From Ignavibacteriales bacterium (GTDB taxonomy: Bacteria; Bacteroidota; Ignavibacteria; Ignavibacteriales; Melioribacteraceae): a stretch of DNA of 46,354 bases. Positions within the stretch are counted from its first letter, which is position 1; the number at the start of each line of letters is the position of its first letter. A program made the position numbers and the translations under genes. Of the stretch, positions 19,222 to 27,779 are shown in pieces. The notes beneath the pieces are model-generated. The model saw only the letters and a list, made by a program, of their open reading frames with translations, ran no database searches and was not told the DNA's origin. The DNA lies in assembly GCA_020635285.1 (NCBI GenBank), contig JACKAB010000015.1, positions 1 to 46,354 on the forward strand, written 5' to 3'.

Positions 19222-19980
19222 TTAACCAAAACTTTTCCCTGTTATCAAAGTGTAATTATCAATTTTCATATCTTCACTAGTGTTTATTTTTCCTTTTGAA
19301 CTTTGTTCAAGTTCCATTTTCCACAAATAAAATTTTGAGAAAGTATGCTTTACTTTATCAGTTAGCTGAGTAAACTTACCGCTTAATTCATATTGATCAG
19401 CAAATGACTTATCCTCCCAAACTGAAAAAGATAAAAATTCAGAGTCATTTTTTAAATTTTCAGTCAGATAAGCAAAGCTGCATCCTTCTGCTGTTTCAAG
19501 ATTGGGAAGAATTTCTTTTGAATAAATTTTCTTGAACTCTTTAATTTTATCTGGTTGTATTTTTACTGAGACTATCCTGATATACATTCCGGTTGATTCA
19601 GCAAGTTTTGATTTATTATTATGACTTCTAACTGCCACAACATAATTTGTTCTAGAAGGTGATTCCAAAACTGGTTTGTATTCCACTTTAGAATCTTCAG
19701 ATAACTGCAACTTCCATTCACTCGATTCCGACAGAAATTGTTCTATATGTTCAGAAAGTTTTTTTGAAACATCACTTTTTTCATAATCTTCAGCTTGTTT
19801 CTTTTTATCCCAAAGTGTTAATGAAATAAATTTTCCCCTATCAGTATTGCTTTTAATCAAGCCCGCCATTCTGCAGCCAACGAGCCTTTGAAGTTGCGGA
19901 AGCACGACTATATTATAAACTTGTCTAAAAGTACTTTCGTATTCAGTATTAATGGATAATTGCACTAGTCTCAAAAACAT
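19222..19980 (-). CDS. Tandem antibiotic-biosynthesis-monooxygenase-like (ABM) protein
   Basis: 252 residues with two related dimeric alpha-beta-barrel units. The first (1-95) has 'LPQLQRLVGCRMAGLIKS' and FISLTLWD; the second (about 130-225) has 'ILPNLETAEGCSFAYLTE' and FLSFSVWED. Two fused ABM units imitate the dimer normally formed by single-domain members. No flavin or haem motif is apparent, and many family members are non-catalytic sensors. AAAGGTGGAAGA before ATG 19980 is a strong ribosome-binding site. It sits between the PP2C phosphatase (37 bases) and the kinase (12 bases), which suggests a signalling accessory role. Confidence 0.75.
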   Translation of the reverse strand: MFLRLVQLSINTEYESTFRQVYNIVVLPQLQRLVGCRMAGLIKSNTDRGKFISLTLWDKKKQAEDYEKSDVSKKLSEHIEQFLSESSEWKLQLSEDSKVEYKPVLESPSRTNYVVAVRSHNNKSKLAESTGMYIRIVSVKIQPDKIKEFKKIYSKEILPNLETAEGCSFAYLTENLKNDSEFLSFSVWEDKSFADQYELSGKFTQLTDKVKHTFSKFYLWKMELEQSSKGKINTSEDMKIDNYTLITGKSFG

Positions 19981-20016
19981 TCTTCCACCTTTCTTGTAGT
20001 AAGTTTTAGGGGATGT

Positions 20017-21321
20017 TTATTTACTTCTTTTCAAAACCATCAAAGTTATATCATCGGATTGTTCGGCCTTACCAGTATAAGTTTTCACCTCTTTTACAAT
20101 TTTATCACTGAGTTCTTTAGCTGATAATTCAATATTACTTTGCAATATTGAAATTAACTTTCCCTCGCCAAATTCTTCTTCTTTTTCATTCATCGCTTCG
20201 GTAATTCCATCAGAAAATATTACTAACATTTCGCCAGGCTCTAAAGTTTTTGTTACCTGTATATGTTCAGCAAAATCAAAACAGCCAAGTAATAATCCAC
20301 CTTCAGTTAAGTGTGTGAGTTTGTTATCCTTAATATTTATAACCGGATCGTGACCGGCATTGCAGTAAGTTAATGTGTGATCATTATAATTAAGCTCAGC
20401 AAAAAATAAAGTTGCAAATCGATTTCCGGAAGTGCTGTTTATTAATAATGTATTGGAATTTTTAATAACATCACTTACTTTTTGCTGGGTAAGTGCTTGT
20501 CCACGCAAAGTAGCTTGAAGATTCGCCATCAACATTGCAGCCGGTAAACCCTTACCGGTTATATCCCCTAAGCAAATTGCAATTTTATCGCCGGATAATT
20601 TTATAAAATCATAATAATCACCACCAACTTCTTTTGCTGGAATATTTATTGCATAAATATCATATCCATCTATTGCTGGTATTTTTTTGGGCAAAATGTT
20701 AATCTGAATCTCTTTTGCCATTCTATATTCTTCTTCTAACTTAATAAGCTCTTGCTCTTGTTTAAGAAGTCTGGCATTTTCAATTACATGCGCAGATTGA
20801 GCAGCTATAATGGAAAGAAGTCTTTGATCATTAGGTGAAAACCCTATTTCTGATTTTTTATTAAAAACTGTTAGCAGGCCAATCATTTTTCCTTGCAGGG
20901 AAATCGGAACACTTAACAAAGTTTTTATTGGCAAATCTATTTCGTTGGCAAAGTCAAATCTTACATCATTTTTTATATCATTAATAAGAAGAGGAGATTT
21001 GTTTTTTAACATCCAACCCGTTAACTGACTGTCAAATCTATATGGAAGAAGTTCTAAAGTTGAATCTTGCTTTCTAATCATGGTTTGGAAAGGCTTCTCT
21101 GTATCTTGCTCTTCTAAAAGCATTACAACACCTTGAGAAACTTTTAAATGTTTGATACAACTTTTTACCATCAACTCAATAACTTTTTCCAGGGACTGGC
21201 TTGAGGTTATTACTGTGGCTATATCATTTAAAATTGCAAGTTCTTCTACCGCTATTTTTAACCGTTGATTTTCTTGCTTTAATTTATCAGTTTCATTTTC
21301 CAAAGTTATGTTTTCCCCCAT
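20017..21321 (-). CDS. GAF-domain SpoIIE/RsbU-type serine phosphatase
   Basis: 434 residues. A short N-terminal coiled coil is followed by a GAF domain (about 30-185, 'LLSVPISLQGKMIGLLTVFN', 'FSPNDQRLLSIIAAQSAHVI'), a linker, and a complete PP2C domain (about 205-434). PP2C motifs: 'EVGGDYYDFIKLSGDK', 'GDITGKGLPAAMLMANLQA', NAGHDPVI, 'FSDGITEAMNEKEEEFGEG' and SDDITLMVL. It is a cytoplasmic sensor phosphatase. As first gene of the cluster with two Ser/Thr kinases it may oppose them or act on one of the STAS proteins upstream in the window; both are inferences. About 240 AT-rich bases upstream hold no gene. Confidence 0.9.
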   Translation of the reverse strand: MGENITLENETDKLKQENQRLKIAVEELAILNDIATVITSSQSLEKVIELMVKSCIKHLKVSQGVVMLLEEQDTEKPFQTMIRKQDSTLELLPYRFDSQLTGWMLKNKSPLLINDIKNDVRFDFANEIDLPIKTLLSVPISLQGKMIGLLTVFNKKSEIGFSPNDQRLLSIIAAQSAHVIENARLLKQEQELIKLEEEYRMAKEIQINILPKKIPAIDGYDIYAINIPAKEVGGDYYDFIKLSGDKIAICLGDITGKGLPAAMLMANLQATLRGQALTQQKVSDVIKNSNTLLINSTSGNRFATLFFAELNYNDHTLTYCNAGHDPVINIKDNKLTHLTEGGLLLGCFDFAEHIQVTKTLEPGEMLVIFSDGITEAMNEKEEEFGEGKLISILQSNIELSAKELSDKIVKEVKTYTGKAEQSDDITLMVLKRSK

Positions 21322-21562
21322 ATCATATAATGAAATGAATGATTAAATAAGATAAGTAATCTATTTTTTGTATGATTGAATTAAATCTGCAAAAATTATT
21401 TTTAAAATGCCAATTAATCTCAAGGTTGTTTATTTCAATAAGAATCTTAATCCTCACAAATTGTCATTCTAAAATAACTATTGAGAGAATTCGGAGAAAA
21501 AAATGAGCAAGTGCTAATATTTGAATGATGAAGAACTATATGTACCTATTTAAAATTTAGTA

Positions 21563-21931
21563 TCAATGTTGATCAATTAAAATTTGATTTCCATCCGGAT
21601 CTTCCAACATTATGGATTCGGGACCTTCAGTATTTTCGTCTGCTTCTTTAACTAATTTTAATCCATTCGATTTTAAGTGTTTTTGAATTGCTCTAACGTC
21701 GGTCGGATTAAAAGTAAGAATATTCTTTTCAAACATTCCTTGAAACAAACCAATAACTGAATTTTCTGATTTTAAAATTCTCCATTTTTCATTTTCTGTA
21801 TCTGGAAATAATGAATTTAAATGTCCGCCATCGATCACTTCAAATCCAAATGTTTTGTAAAATGAAAGACTTGCTTCAATGTTCTTAACACTTAAGCTAA
21901 CTGAAAATTGACCTAATTCTATTTTTTTCAT
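21563..21931 (-). CDS. VOC (glyoxalase/bleomycin-resistance fold) family protein
   Basis: 122 residues, one VOC unit pair: 'FSVSLSVKNIEASLSFYKTF' at the start and 'SIMLEDPDGNQILIDQH' at the end, the typical metal-site Glu/His strand positions. The family includes glyoxalases, dioxygenases and resistance proteins; substrate cannot be inferred. Stand-alone gene between the signalling cluster and the AAA gene. Confidence 0.85.
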   Translation of the reverse strand: MKKIELGQFSVSLSVKNIEASLSFYKTFGFEVIDGGHLNSLFPDTENEKWRILKSENSVIGLFQGMFEKNILTFNPTDVRAIQKHLKSNGLKLVKEADENTEGPESIMLEDPDGNQILIDQH

Positions 21932-21975
21932 ATTTATCCCTCTTGAGTAATTAATTGTGTTAATTGTTACTTTAT

Positions 21976-23490
21976 TTAGTTCTGAAAATCTTCCTCATTA
22001 AAGTTGTAATCTTCATCATCATCCTTCTGTTGTGAAAACATTGTGGAAATCATATCTTTGAATTGCATTCCAAATTCAACTCGCTGTTTGCTTATCAAAG
22101 AATACTCTGCTAATCCATGCAATAAAAATTCCATCATTAAATAATATTCATTTTCAGGCAATTGAGGATGAAGCTTTTTGATTACGGCATCAAGATTAGT
22201 AACTGTGCCTAATAATTTTCTGTACTCTTTATCGGAAATATTATTGAGTAAATCCAAATTATTTTGAGAAAACCATTGTGTGATTTCCGTGTAAGGATTT
22301 TTTTGTTGCGATTTTTTAATCTTATCCGGACTTGGAAAATATTCCTCAAATTGTTTTCTTATTGCTTTGCCAATTAAGATTTGTGCAACAGTTGCAGTTC
22401 CTTCTTGCTCGCCTTCGTAAACCAATTCTACTTTTCCAGTTATTGATGGAATTACTCCAATGAAATCAGAAATTCTTACCGTAGTTTCTTCTTCTCCATT
22501 AATTAACATTCTGCGTTCAGCGGTGCTTATTAAATTTTCAAGTGCTGAAATTGTTAGTCGTGCGGAGACTCCACTTTTAGAATCAACATATTCACTCTTC
22601 CGTGCTTCAAAAGCTACTTGCTCAACTAAATCTTTTACAAGTTTTGGTGCTTTAATATTTTTAATTTGCTCCTCAGTAAGCTTTGCTTCAAGATCTGTAA
22701 TTGTTCGTGATTCCTTAATTGTTCTTGCATAGTGAGTCATTATTTGTGAATCAATTCTATCTTTAAGAGGTGTTACAATGGATCCACGATTTGTATAATC
22801 TTCCGGATTTGCAGTAAAACAAATTGAACATCAAGCGGTAATCTTATTTTAAATCCTCTTATCTGCACATCTTTTTCTTGAAGAATATTAAAAAGTGCAA
22901 CTTGGATTCTTGCTTGTAAATCCGGCAATTCATTAATAACAAAAATTCCTCTGTGTGATCTTGGAATTAATCCAAAATGAATTACCCGCTCATCCGAATA
23001 AGGAAGTTTCAATGTGGCAGCTTTAATTGGATCTACATCGCCAATTAGGTCTGCAATTGTTACGTCTGGAGTCGCCAGTTTTTCAGTATATCGTTCATCA
23101 CTTTTAATCCATTCTATTGGAGTATCATCTCCCATTTCAGAAATTTTATCTTTTCCATAACGAGAAATTGGATGAAACGGATTATCATTTAATTCAGAGC
23201 CGGCAATTATTGGAAGATAATCATCAAGCAAGGTTGTCATCATACGTGCAATTTTGGTTTTGCTTGTCCGCGTAAACCGAGTAAAATTATATTATGTCTG
23301 GAAAGTACTGCACTTTGAATATCCGGTATTACAGTTTCATCATATCCAATTATTCCTTTAAATTTTTGTTTTCCTGTTTTTTAAGCTGTGTTATCAAATT
23401 CTCGCGCATCTCATCTTTAGTTGAGCGCGATTTATAACCGCTCTCTTTTAGTTGCGCTAAAGTTTTAATTTTATCAAAGTTGTAATTCAT
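21976..23490 (-). CDS. MoxR/Mg-chelatase-type AAA ATPase, frameshifted
   Basis: ATG 23490 opens with 'MNYNFDKIKTLAQLKESGYK'. Breaks near 23370, 23255 and 22830 divide one protein of about 500 residues. The P-loop reads 'NIILLGLRGQAKTKIA', with Ala for the last Gly of GxxxxGKT. A Walker-B-like 'HRGIFVINELPDL' and 'FTANPEDYTNRGSIVTPLKD' (sensor region) follow. The remainder is helical. Such ATPases pair with VWA proteins as chelatase-like or MoxR/VWA chaperone systems, and a VWA gene lies 13 bases upstream. It may remodel or insert metal into an unknown protein. Confidence 0.82.
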
Positions 23491-23502
23491 AAATTCCTTT
23501 TC

Positions 23503-24780
23503 TTATAATTTCATTTTTTGAATTGTAGTTATGTCTAAATGAAAAAACTCGTTCTCATTGCAAGGAGTTTCTCTCCGAAGCAATCTGCCAAAAAGTGAGA
23601 GATTGCCACACTCCGATATAATGCATCGGAGTTCGCAATGACATAAGATGCAACTGATTTTTGAATTTTTCATGGCTTTCTTATCTGACTTTTTTCTTCT
23701 ATTTCTTATATAATCTTCAAAAATAAATTCACCTAATCCTTTTATAGAACTGTAATATGCACGACCATGATTAATTTTTGTAAAGTCTCTCACAAACTGC
23801 TGCAAGTAAGGATCACGAGCAATCATAAAAGTTGTAATAGGAATTTTAAGTCGTCTGCAAATTGCAGCTTGGTTAAGAGTTTTATTAATGATTTTTCTAT
23901 CAAGCCCATAACTATTTTTATAGTATTTAATTCCTTCTTTCAAGCACGTTGGCTTGCCGTCTGTTATCATAAAAATTTGTTTGTTGCTTGTTTTTCTTCT
24001 TCGTAAAATATCCATCGCAAGTTCAAGACCGGCATATGTATTTGTGTGGTAAGGTCCAACTTCCAAGTAAGGTAAATCTTTTATTTCAATAGGCCAAGCA
24101 TCATTACCAAAAACAATTATATCTAAAGTATCTTTTTTGAACCGGGTTGTAATTAATTCTGCCAAAGCCATGGCTACTTTTTTAGCCGGAGTAATTCTAT
24201 CTTCGCCATATAAAATCATTGAATGAGAAATGTCTATCATTAAAACTGTTGAGGTGGAAGTTTTAAATTCATTCTCCTCAATTTCTAAATCGTTTTCCAT
24301 AAGATGGAAATCAGAAATACCGTGATTAATTTGTGCATTTTTAATTGATGAAGTCATATCAATCTGATCAAGCGAATCGCCAAATTGGTAATTCCTTCTT
24401 TCTGAAGTTGTCTCATCTCCAAAACCGGAATAAGGCGTGTTGTGGCTTCCCCGTTTACCTTTTTTAAGTTTATTAAAAATTTCTTCTAGTGATTGTTTTC
24501 TAATTGCTACTTCAGATTTGGATGTCATAACAAAATTATTGCTGTTTATTCCATCTTCCTTTATATATCCTTTGTCTTTGAGTTCTTGTATAAAATCTCC
24601 AATTCCATATTCATTATTTGTTAGATTATGATATTTATCAATTTCGTTCAGATATGAAAGGGCTTCGGGTACATCTCCGGAAGTAATATTGAGAAGCTGC
24701 ATAAGAATTTTTAAAAGTTGATCAAAGCCAACCTTGCCATTTTCTTCTGGTTTAAATTCACTAAATCTAAATCCGTTCAT
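23503..24780 (-). CDS. VWA-domain protein, partner of the AAA ATPase; C-terminus runs through a repeat
   Basis: 425 residues from ATG 24780 (AGAAAGAGA upstream). The N-terminal 170 residues are helical and charged. A von Willebrand A domain follows (about 175-370) with MIDAS motif 'VLMIDISHSM', 'TNTYAGLELAMDIL' and 'IFMITDGKPTC'. After RNRRKK the last 50 or so residues ('CHCELRC', 'GRLLRRETPC') are translated from the dispersed palindromic repeat at 23555-23643, so they are probably not ancestral. This gene leads the VWA-AAA pair. Confidence 0.87.
   Translation of the reverse strand: MNGFRFSEFKPEENGKVGFDQLLKILMQLLNITSGDVPEALSYLNEIDKYHNLTNNEYGIGDFIQELKDKGYIKEDGINSNNFVMTSKSEVAIRKQSLEEIFNKLKKGKRGSHNTPYSGFGDETTSERRNYQFGDSLDQIDMTSSIKNAQINHGISDFHLMENDLEIEENEFKTSTSTVLMIDISHSMILYGEDRITPAKKVAMALAELITTRFKKDTLDIIVFGNDAWPIEIKDLPYLEVGPYHTNTYAGLELAMDILRRRKTSNKQIFMITDGKPTCLKEGIKYYKNSYGLDRKIINKTLNQAAICRRLKIPITTFMIARDPYLQQFVRDFTKINHGRAYYSSIKGLGEFIFEDYIRNRRKKSDKKAMKNSKISCILCHCELRCIISECGNLSLFGRLLRRETPCNENEFFHLDITTIQKMKL
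23555..23643 (-). repeat. Dispersed palindromic repeat, copy 1
   Basis: About 89 bases bounded by TCATTGC and GCAATGA. It contains 'GGAGTTTCTCTCCGAAG' and a hairpin CTCCGATATAATGCATCGGAG. A second copy in opposite orientation lies at 26042-26149. It encodes nothing itself and resembles a non-autonomous (MITE/REP-like) element. Confidence 0.85.
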
Positions 24781-25107
24781 TTTTCTCTTTCTGATAAATT
24801 TTAAGTTTGTAAACAATTATAAACTTAACAATAAATATGGAGTTATTATCCGATTTTTTCAAGTCACTTATTTAGTAAAAGAAAATAAATTTTACTATTG
24901 ACTTGTAATTTTAGTTTTTCTAACTTACAATTAGTTTTAAAACTCTAAAAGAATTAATTGTAATGAAGAATCAAAATTCTTTCATGGTCATAAATAATTC
25001 TGCACTTCTCAATTCCTTTCCAAGAACTATAGTTTTTAACCATATAAATATTTTCAAATCTCAATTCAACATAAATATAGTTGGCATTGCCGAAATTTAA
25101 ATATTGA
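24781..25107. other. AT-rich divergent intergenic region
   Basis: About 327 bases between the VWA gene (minus) and a small membrane-protein gene (plus). Very AT-rich; promoters for both must lie here, but I see no confident motif, hairpin or gene. Confidence 0.5.
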
Positions 25108-25344
25108 ATGAGAATAATACTTCTTAAATTTAAGAGGTTTTGCTTGAGCTTTTTTGATGTGTTAAAAGAATTTGTAGTTGTATTCATAATCACTTTTATT
25201 GTTACTTCATTGGTAACATTAATTTATAATTTATTGTTTCATGCAGAAGTTTTATTTGATTGGGCAACTGCATTTAGACTCTCAATTATTTTTGGGATAA
25301 TTTTTCCAACGCTAAATTATAGAGAGCGTAAGAAGCTAAGTTAA
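25108..25344 (+). CDS. Small two-helix membrane protein, unknown function
   Basis: 78 residues with two hydrophobic segments (about 22-43, 'VVVFIITFIVTSLVTLIYNL', and about 54-68, 'AFRLSIIFGIIFP') and a positively charged end (RERKKLS). The start at 25108 has no clear ribosome-binding site and could lie further in. Not recognised as a named family. It is followed 26 bases later by another membrane protein in the same direction. Confidence 0.6.
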   Translation: MRIILLKFKRFCLSFFDVLKEFVVVFIITFIVTSLVTLIYNLLFHAEVLFDWATAFRLSIIFGIIFPTLNYRERKKLS

Positions 25345-25370
25345 GAATATTTCAATCAATAGGTAAATTC

Positions 25371-25772
25371 TTGCTGAAATTAACAGATAAACAAATCACC
25401 AAAATATTTCTCATTATACTTGTAGTTGTAAGTGGATTTCCTCAATTCAATCCGCAATATTTTGTTCATACCTCCGGCTCAATAAAAGTGATTGGTGTAA
25501 CCATGGGATTGTTAATAGCAGTTTTAATTTACTATAAATGGAAATTTGCCAAACATCTATTTTACTTAATATTAGTTCCATCAATATTCTTTGACTTTTT
25601 TGCCTTAACAAAGGTAAATGATAAATACTTCTATGGTTTTTTTATTCTTATGCTAAGTCATATTGGGTTAGTAGTATTTTTTATGGAATCAAAAAGCATA
25701 ATCAATTATTTAACCGAAACAAAACTAGAATTAAAATCAGTTGATCAGATAGAACAAAATCCAAATGGATAA
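25371..25772 (+). CDS. Four-helix membrane protein, unknown function
   Basis: 133 residues with about four hydrophobic segments ('IFLIILVVVSGFPQF', 'VIGVTMGLLIAVLIYY', 'HLFYLILVPSIFFDFFAL', 'FYGFFILMLSHIGLVVFF') and a charged cytoplasmic tail. The frame opens with TTG 25371 after a weak AGGT; no ATG fits nearby. No family recognised. Confidence 0.65.
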   Translation: MLKLTDKQITKIFLIILVVVSGFPQFNPQYFVHTSGSIKVIGVTMGLLIAVLIYYKWKFAKHLFYLILVPSIFFDFFALTKVNDKYFYGFFILMLSHIGLVVFFMESKSIINYLTETKLELKSVDQIEQNPNG

Positions 25773-25811
25773 AACAAATAGAAATATTATTTCACCAAAA
25801 CAGAGGGAAAA

Positions 25812-26009
25812 ATGACACACGTTTATTACCATGCAAGTGCTGACAATCATGATCAATTTGCTAACACTTTTCAAGAAGCTAAAAAAATGGTTGACGAATG
25901 GATTGAAGAAGGCGATCATCATATTAAAATTTTCAAACTCTCAGCTGATGAAGTAACTGATTATATTAATTTGGATGAAGAATTGGTTTACTCAAAGGAT
26001 ATTAATTAG
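25812..26009 (+). CDS. Small acidic protein, unknown function
   Basis: 65 residues, soluble and acidic ('EAKKMVDEWIEEGDHHIKIF', 'SADEVTDYINLDEEL'). AGAGGGAAAA just before ATG 25812 is a good ribosome-binding site, supporting a real gene. No family recognised. It starts 40 bases after the membrane protein gene and may share its transcript. Confidence 0.65.
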   Translation: MTHVYYHASADNHDQFANTFQEAKKMVDEWIEEGDHHIKIFKLSADEVTDYINLDEELVYSKDIN

Positions 26010-26041
26010 CAGATAGAAATCTATGTATAACTATTAATTTG

Positions 26042-26149
26042 TCGTTGCGAACTCCGATGCTCCATATCGGAGTGTAGCAATCTATCACTTTTGGTCTGAT
26101 TACTTCGGAGAGAAACTCCCTGCCTCGCGGCAAGGCGGGCTCGCAATGA
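26042..26149 (+). repeat. Dispersed palindromic repeat, copy 2 (inverted relative to copy 1)
   Basis: About 108 bases from TCGTTGC to GCAATGA. Its reverse complement matches the copy at 23555-23643 through 'GGAGTTTCTCTCCGAAG', a 'CAATCT'-like centre and 'CATCGGAGTTCGCAA'. It has an extra GC-rich hairpin (GCCTCGCGG/CAAGGCGGGC) missing from copy 1. It fills most of the gap between genes. Confidence 0.85.
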
Positions 26150-26266
26150 CAATTTTTTAAGATGTTATTAAATCATAACCTTCATAATAGTCTGCGTTCC
26201 TATTTCTTTTTCTTTAAATTACTTCCATTAAAAAATCATAATTTTCATTTACCATTAAAATAATAA

Positions 26267-27160
26267 ATGCCAAACACTCTAGCACACATCGGTATAAATG
26301 GATTAATAACAAAGTCAATTTTTAGAAAATCTGATTTATTATGGATTTATGCCGGCTGCATTATTCCCGATTTTCCTTGGATAATTAGAAAAGTTGTTGA
26401 AACTATATTGCCATCAGTAAATGGTTATGAATTGCAAGCTTTTGTTATTGTTGAAGCAACATTGTTTTTTAGTATAATATTGAGTTTAGCTCTTGCCGTT
26501 TTGAGCAAATTTCCAGTCAGAACATTTTTAATTCTTTCGCTTGGTTCATTACTGCATTTGTTGTTAGATCCAATTCAATACAAATGGGCAAACGGAGTTC
26601 ATTTATTTGCTCCTTTTAATTGGGATTTAATTCATTATGGATTTTTCTGGCCCGAGAGTTTTGGAACTTACCTGCTGACTTTTATTGGAATTATATTTTT
26701 TATTTACAATTGGAAAGAAGTTAAAAATTCTAAACCCGACTTAATTTTTTCTCAAAAAAGAATTATTGTCTTTCTCTTTTTGTTATTAATCTATTTTTCA
26801 TTGCCCATTTATTTTATGAAAAATGTTGAAAAAACTGATAATCATTTTATTTCAACATTAAAAAATTATGAAAACCGAACAGGGAAATATGTAGAAATGG
26901 ACAGGAAAAAAGTTAAGTTTAATGAAACCACAAATTCATTTTGGATTGAATCATTCGATCATGATTTAATTGAGCTGCAAAATGTGGAAAATATTTCAAG
27001 CTCCAAATTATCCATACAAGGTAAATTTGTGAATAACAGCTTAATTAATGTGACTAATTATCATGAAAATTGGGTTTTGTTTAGAGATGGAGCATCTTAT
27101 GCGGGAATTGCAATAATACTTTTTGCGTGGTTGATTCAATTTAGGGACAAAAAAAATTAA
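26267..27160 (+). CDS. YdjM-like membrane-bound metal-dependent hydrolase family protein
   Basis: 297 residues. N-terminal PNTLAHIGINGLI, then IIPDFPWI and HLLLDPIQ match the conserved His/Asp pattern of the LexA-regulated YdjM family of putative inner-membrane hydrolases. About five to six membrane helices are present. A soluble loop (about 195-275) containing 'KNYENRTGKYVEMDRKKVKF' precedes a last helix. Enzymatic activity of the family is not established. The C-terminal loop is longer than in simple YdjM proteins. Confidence 0.7.
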   Translation: MPNTLAHIGINGLITKSIFRKSDLLWIYAGCIIPDFPWIIRKVVETILPSVNGYELQAFVIVEATLFFSIILSLALAVLSKFPVRTFLILSLGSLLHLLLDPIQYKWANGVHLFAPFNWDLIHYGFFWPESFGTYLLTFIGIIFFIYNWKEVKNSKPDLIFSQKRIIVFLFLLLIYFSLPIYFMKNVEKTDNHFISTLKNYENRTGKYVEMDRKKVKFNETTNSFWIESFDHDLIELQNVENISSSKLSIQGKFVNNSLINVTNYHENWVLFRDGASYAGIAIILFAWLIQFRDKKN

Positions 27161-27199
27161 GTTGTTTAATTATAATGCTTTAGCTATTTTCTTAAAGTA

Positions 27200-27463
27200 C
27201 TAATTTAGAATTTGCCCCTTAAAATTTTCGTCACTTTCTAAATCATAATCTTCAAAAAAGTTGTGCGCTACATAATATTTCAACAATTCACGTGTTCTCT
27301 TTTCTGTGTATTCCGCTTCAATAATTTTAATACATTCAGAAATTATTTTACTAACATTGCCGTTTTGCACACTTTGTGCGGGATGCTCATCAATATCTAA
27401 TGATTTAGAAACTTGATTTATCAGCATGTACGCAGAAATTGACGGCTCAAAATAAGTGTGCAT
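27200..27463 (-). CDS. Small hypothetical soluble protein
   Basis: 87 residues, mostly helical and acidic ('SKIISECIKIIEAEYTEKRT', 'YVAHNFFEDYDLESDENF'). An AAAGGAAAGGGAA ribosome-binding site immediately precedes ATG 27463, which supports expression. No signal peptide, membrane helix or known family seen. It converges on the YdjM-like gene. Confidence 0.65.
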   Translation of the reverse strand: MHTYFEPSISAYMLINQVSKSLDIDEHPAQSVQNGNVSKIISECIKIIEAEYTEKRTRELLKYYVAHNFFEDYDLESDENFKGQILN

Positions 27464-27545
27464 TTCCCTTTCCTTTTGTTAATTCTAGTTCAATTATCGG
27501 TATAATAAAAAAATTTTTAAGTTCTTTTTTATAATTTTGTTTCAG

Positions 27546-27670
27546 ATCACAGCTTGTGTATCAAAATTTTAGTTTATTGCAAACGCCTTTAGAAATAAAA
27601 GGCAATCAAACTTCCTTTTGATTTGTTGGTCCTCAATGGCTCTAAAAATTAATTTTAGAGCCATTTTTTT
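27546..27670 (+). ncRNA. Candidate structured small RNA
   Basis: Three consecutive hairpins on the plus strand: GCCTTT/AAAGGC (27585-27603), AATCAAA/TTTGATT (27604-27623) and the terminator stem at 27636-27664. A TAATTTTG at 27532-27539 fits the Bacteroidota -7 element TAnnTTTG and would start RNA near 27546. There is no plausible coding frame, and the nearest plus-strand gene ends 500 bases upstream. The 5' end is a guess. Confidence 0.35.
27636..27670 (+). terminator. Strong rho-independent terminator
   Basis: Perfect 12-base stem (ATGGCTCTAAAA / TTTTAGAGCCAT) followed by TTTTTTT on the plus strand. It does not follow a plus-strand coding gene directly, which is why I suspect a small RNA. 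Confidence 0.85.
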
Positions 27671-27779
27671 ATCTCTAATAATTACTATTGACTTTCACCA
27701 TCCAAAAACAAGAACATTAAATATTTTGCTTATCATTTTTAATTTACGACTCTAAGAATTGGAAATGTTTTTTGATTTC

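Noticed and set aside
24954..25193. 79-codon minus-strand open frame
   Set aside because: No recognisable pattern, and it overlaps the better-supported plus-strand membrane protein at 25108.
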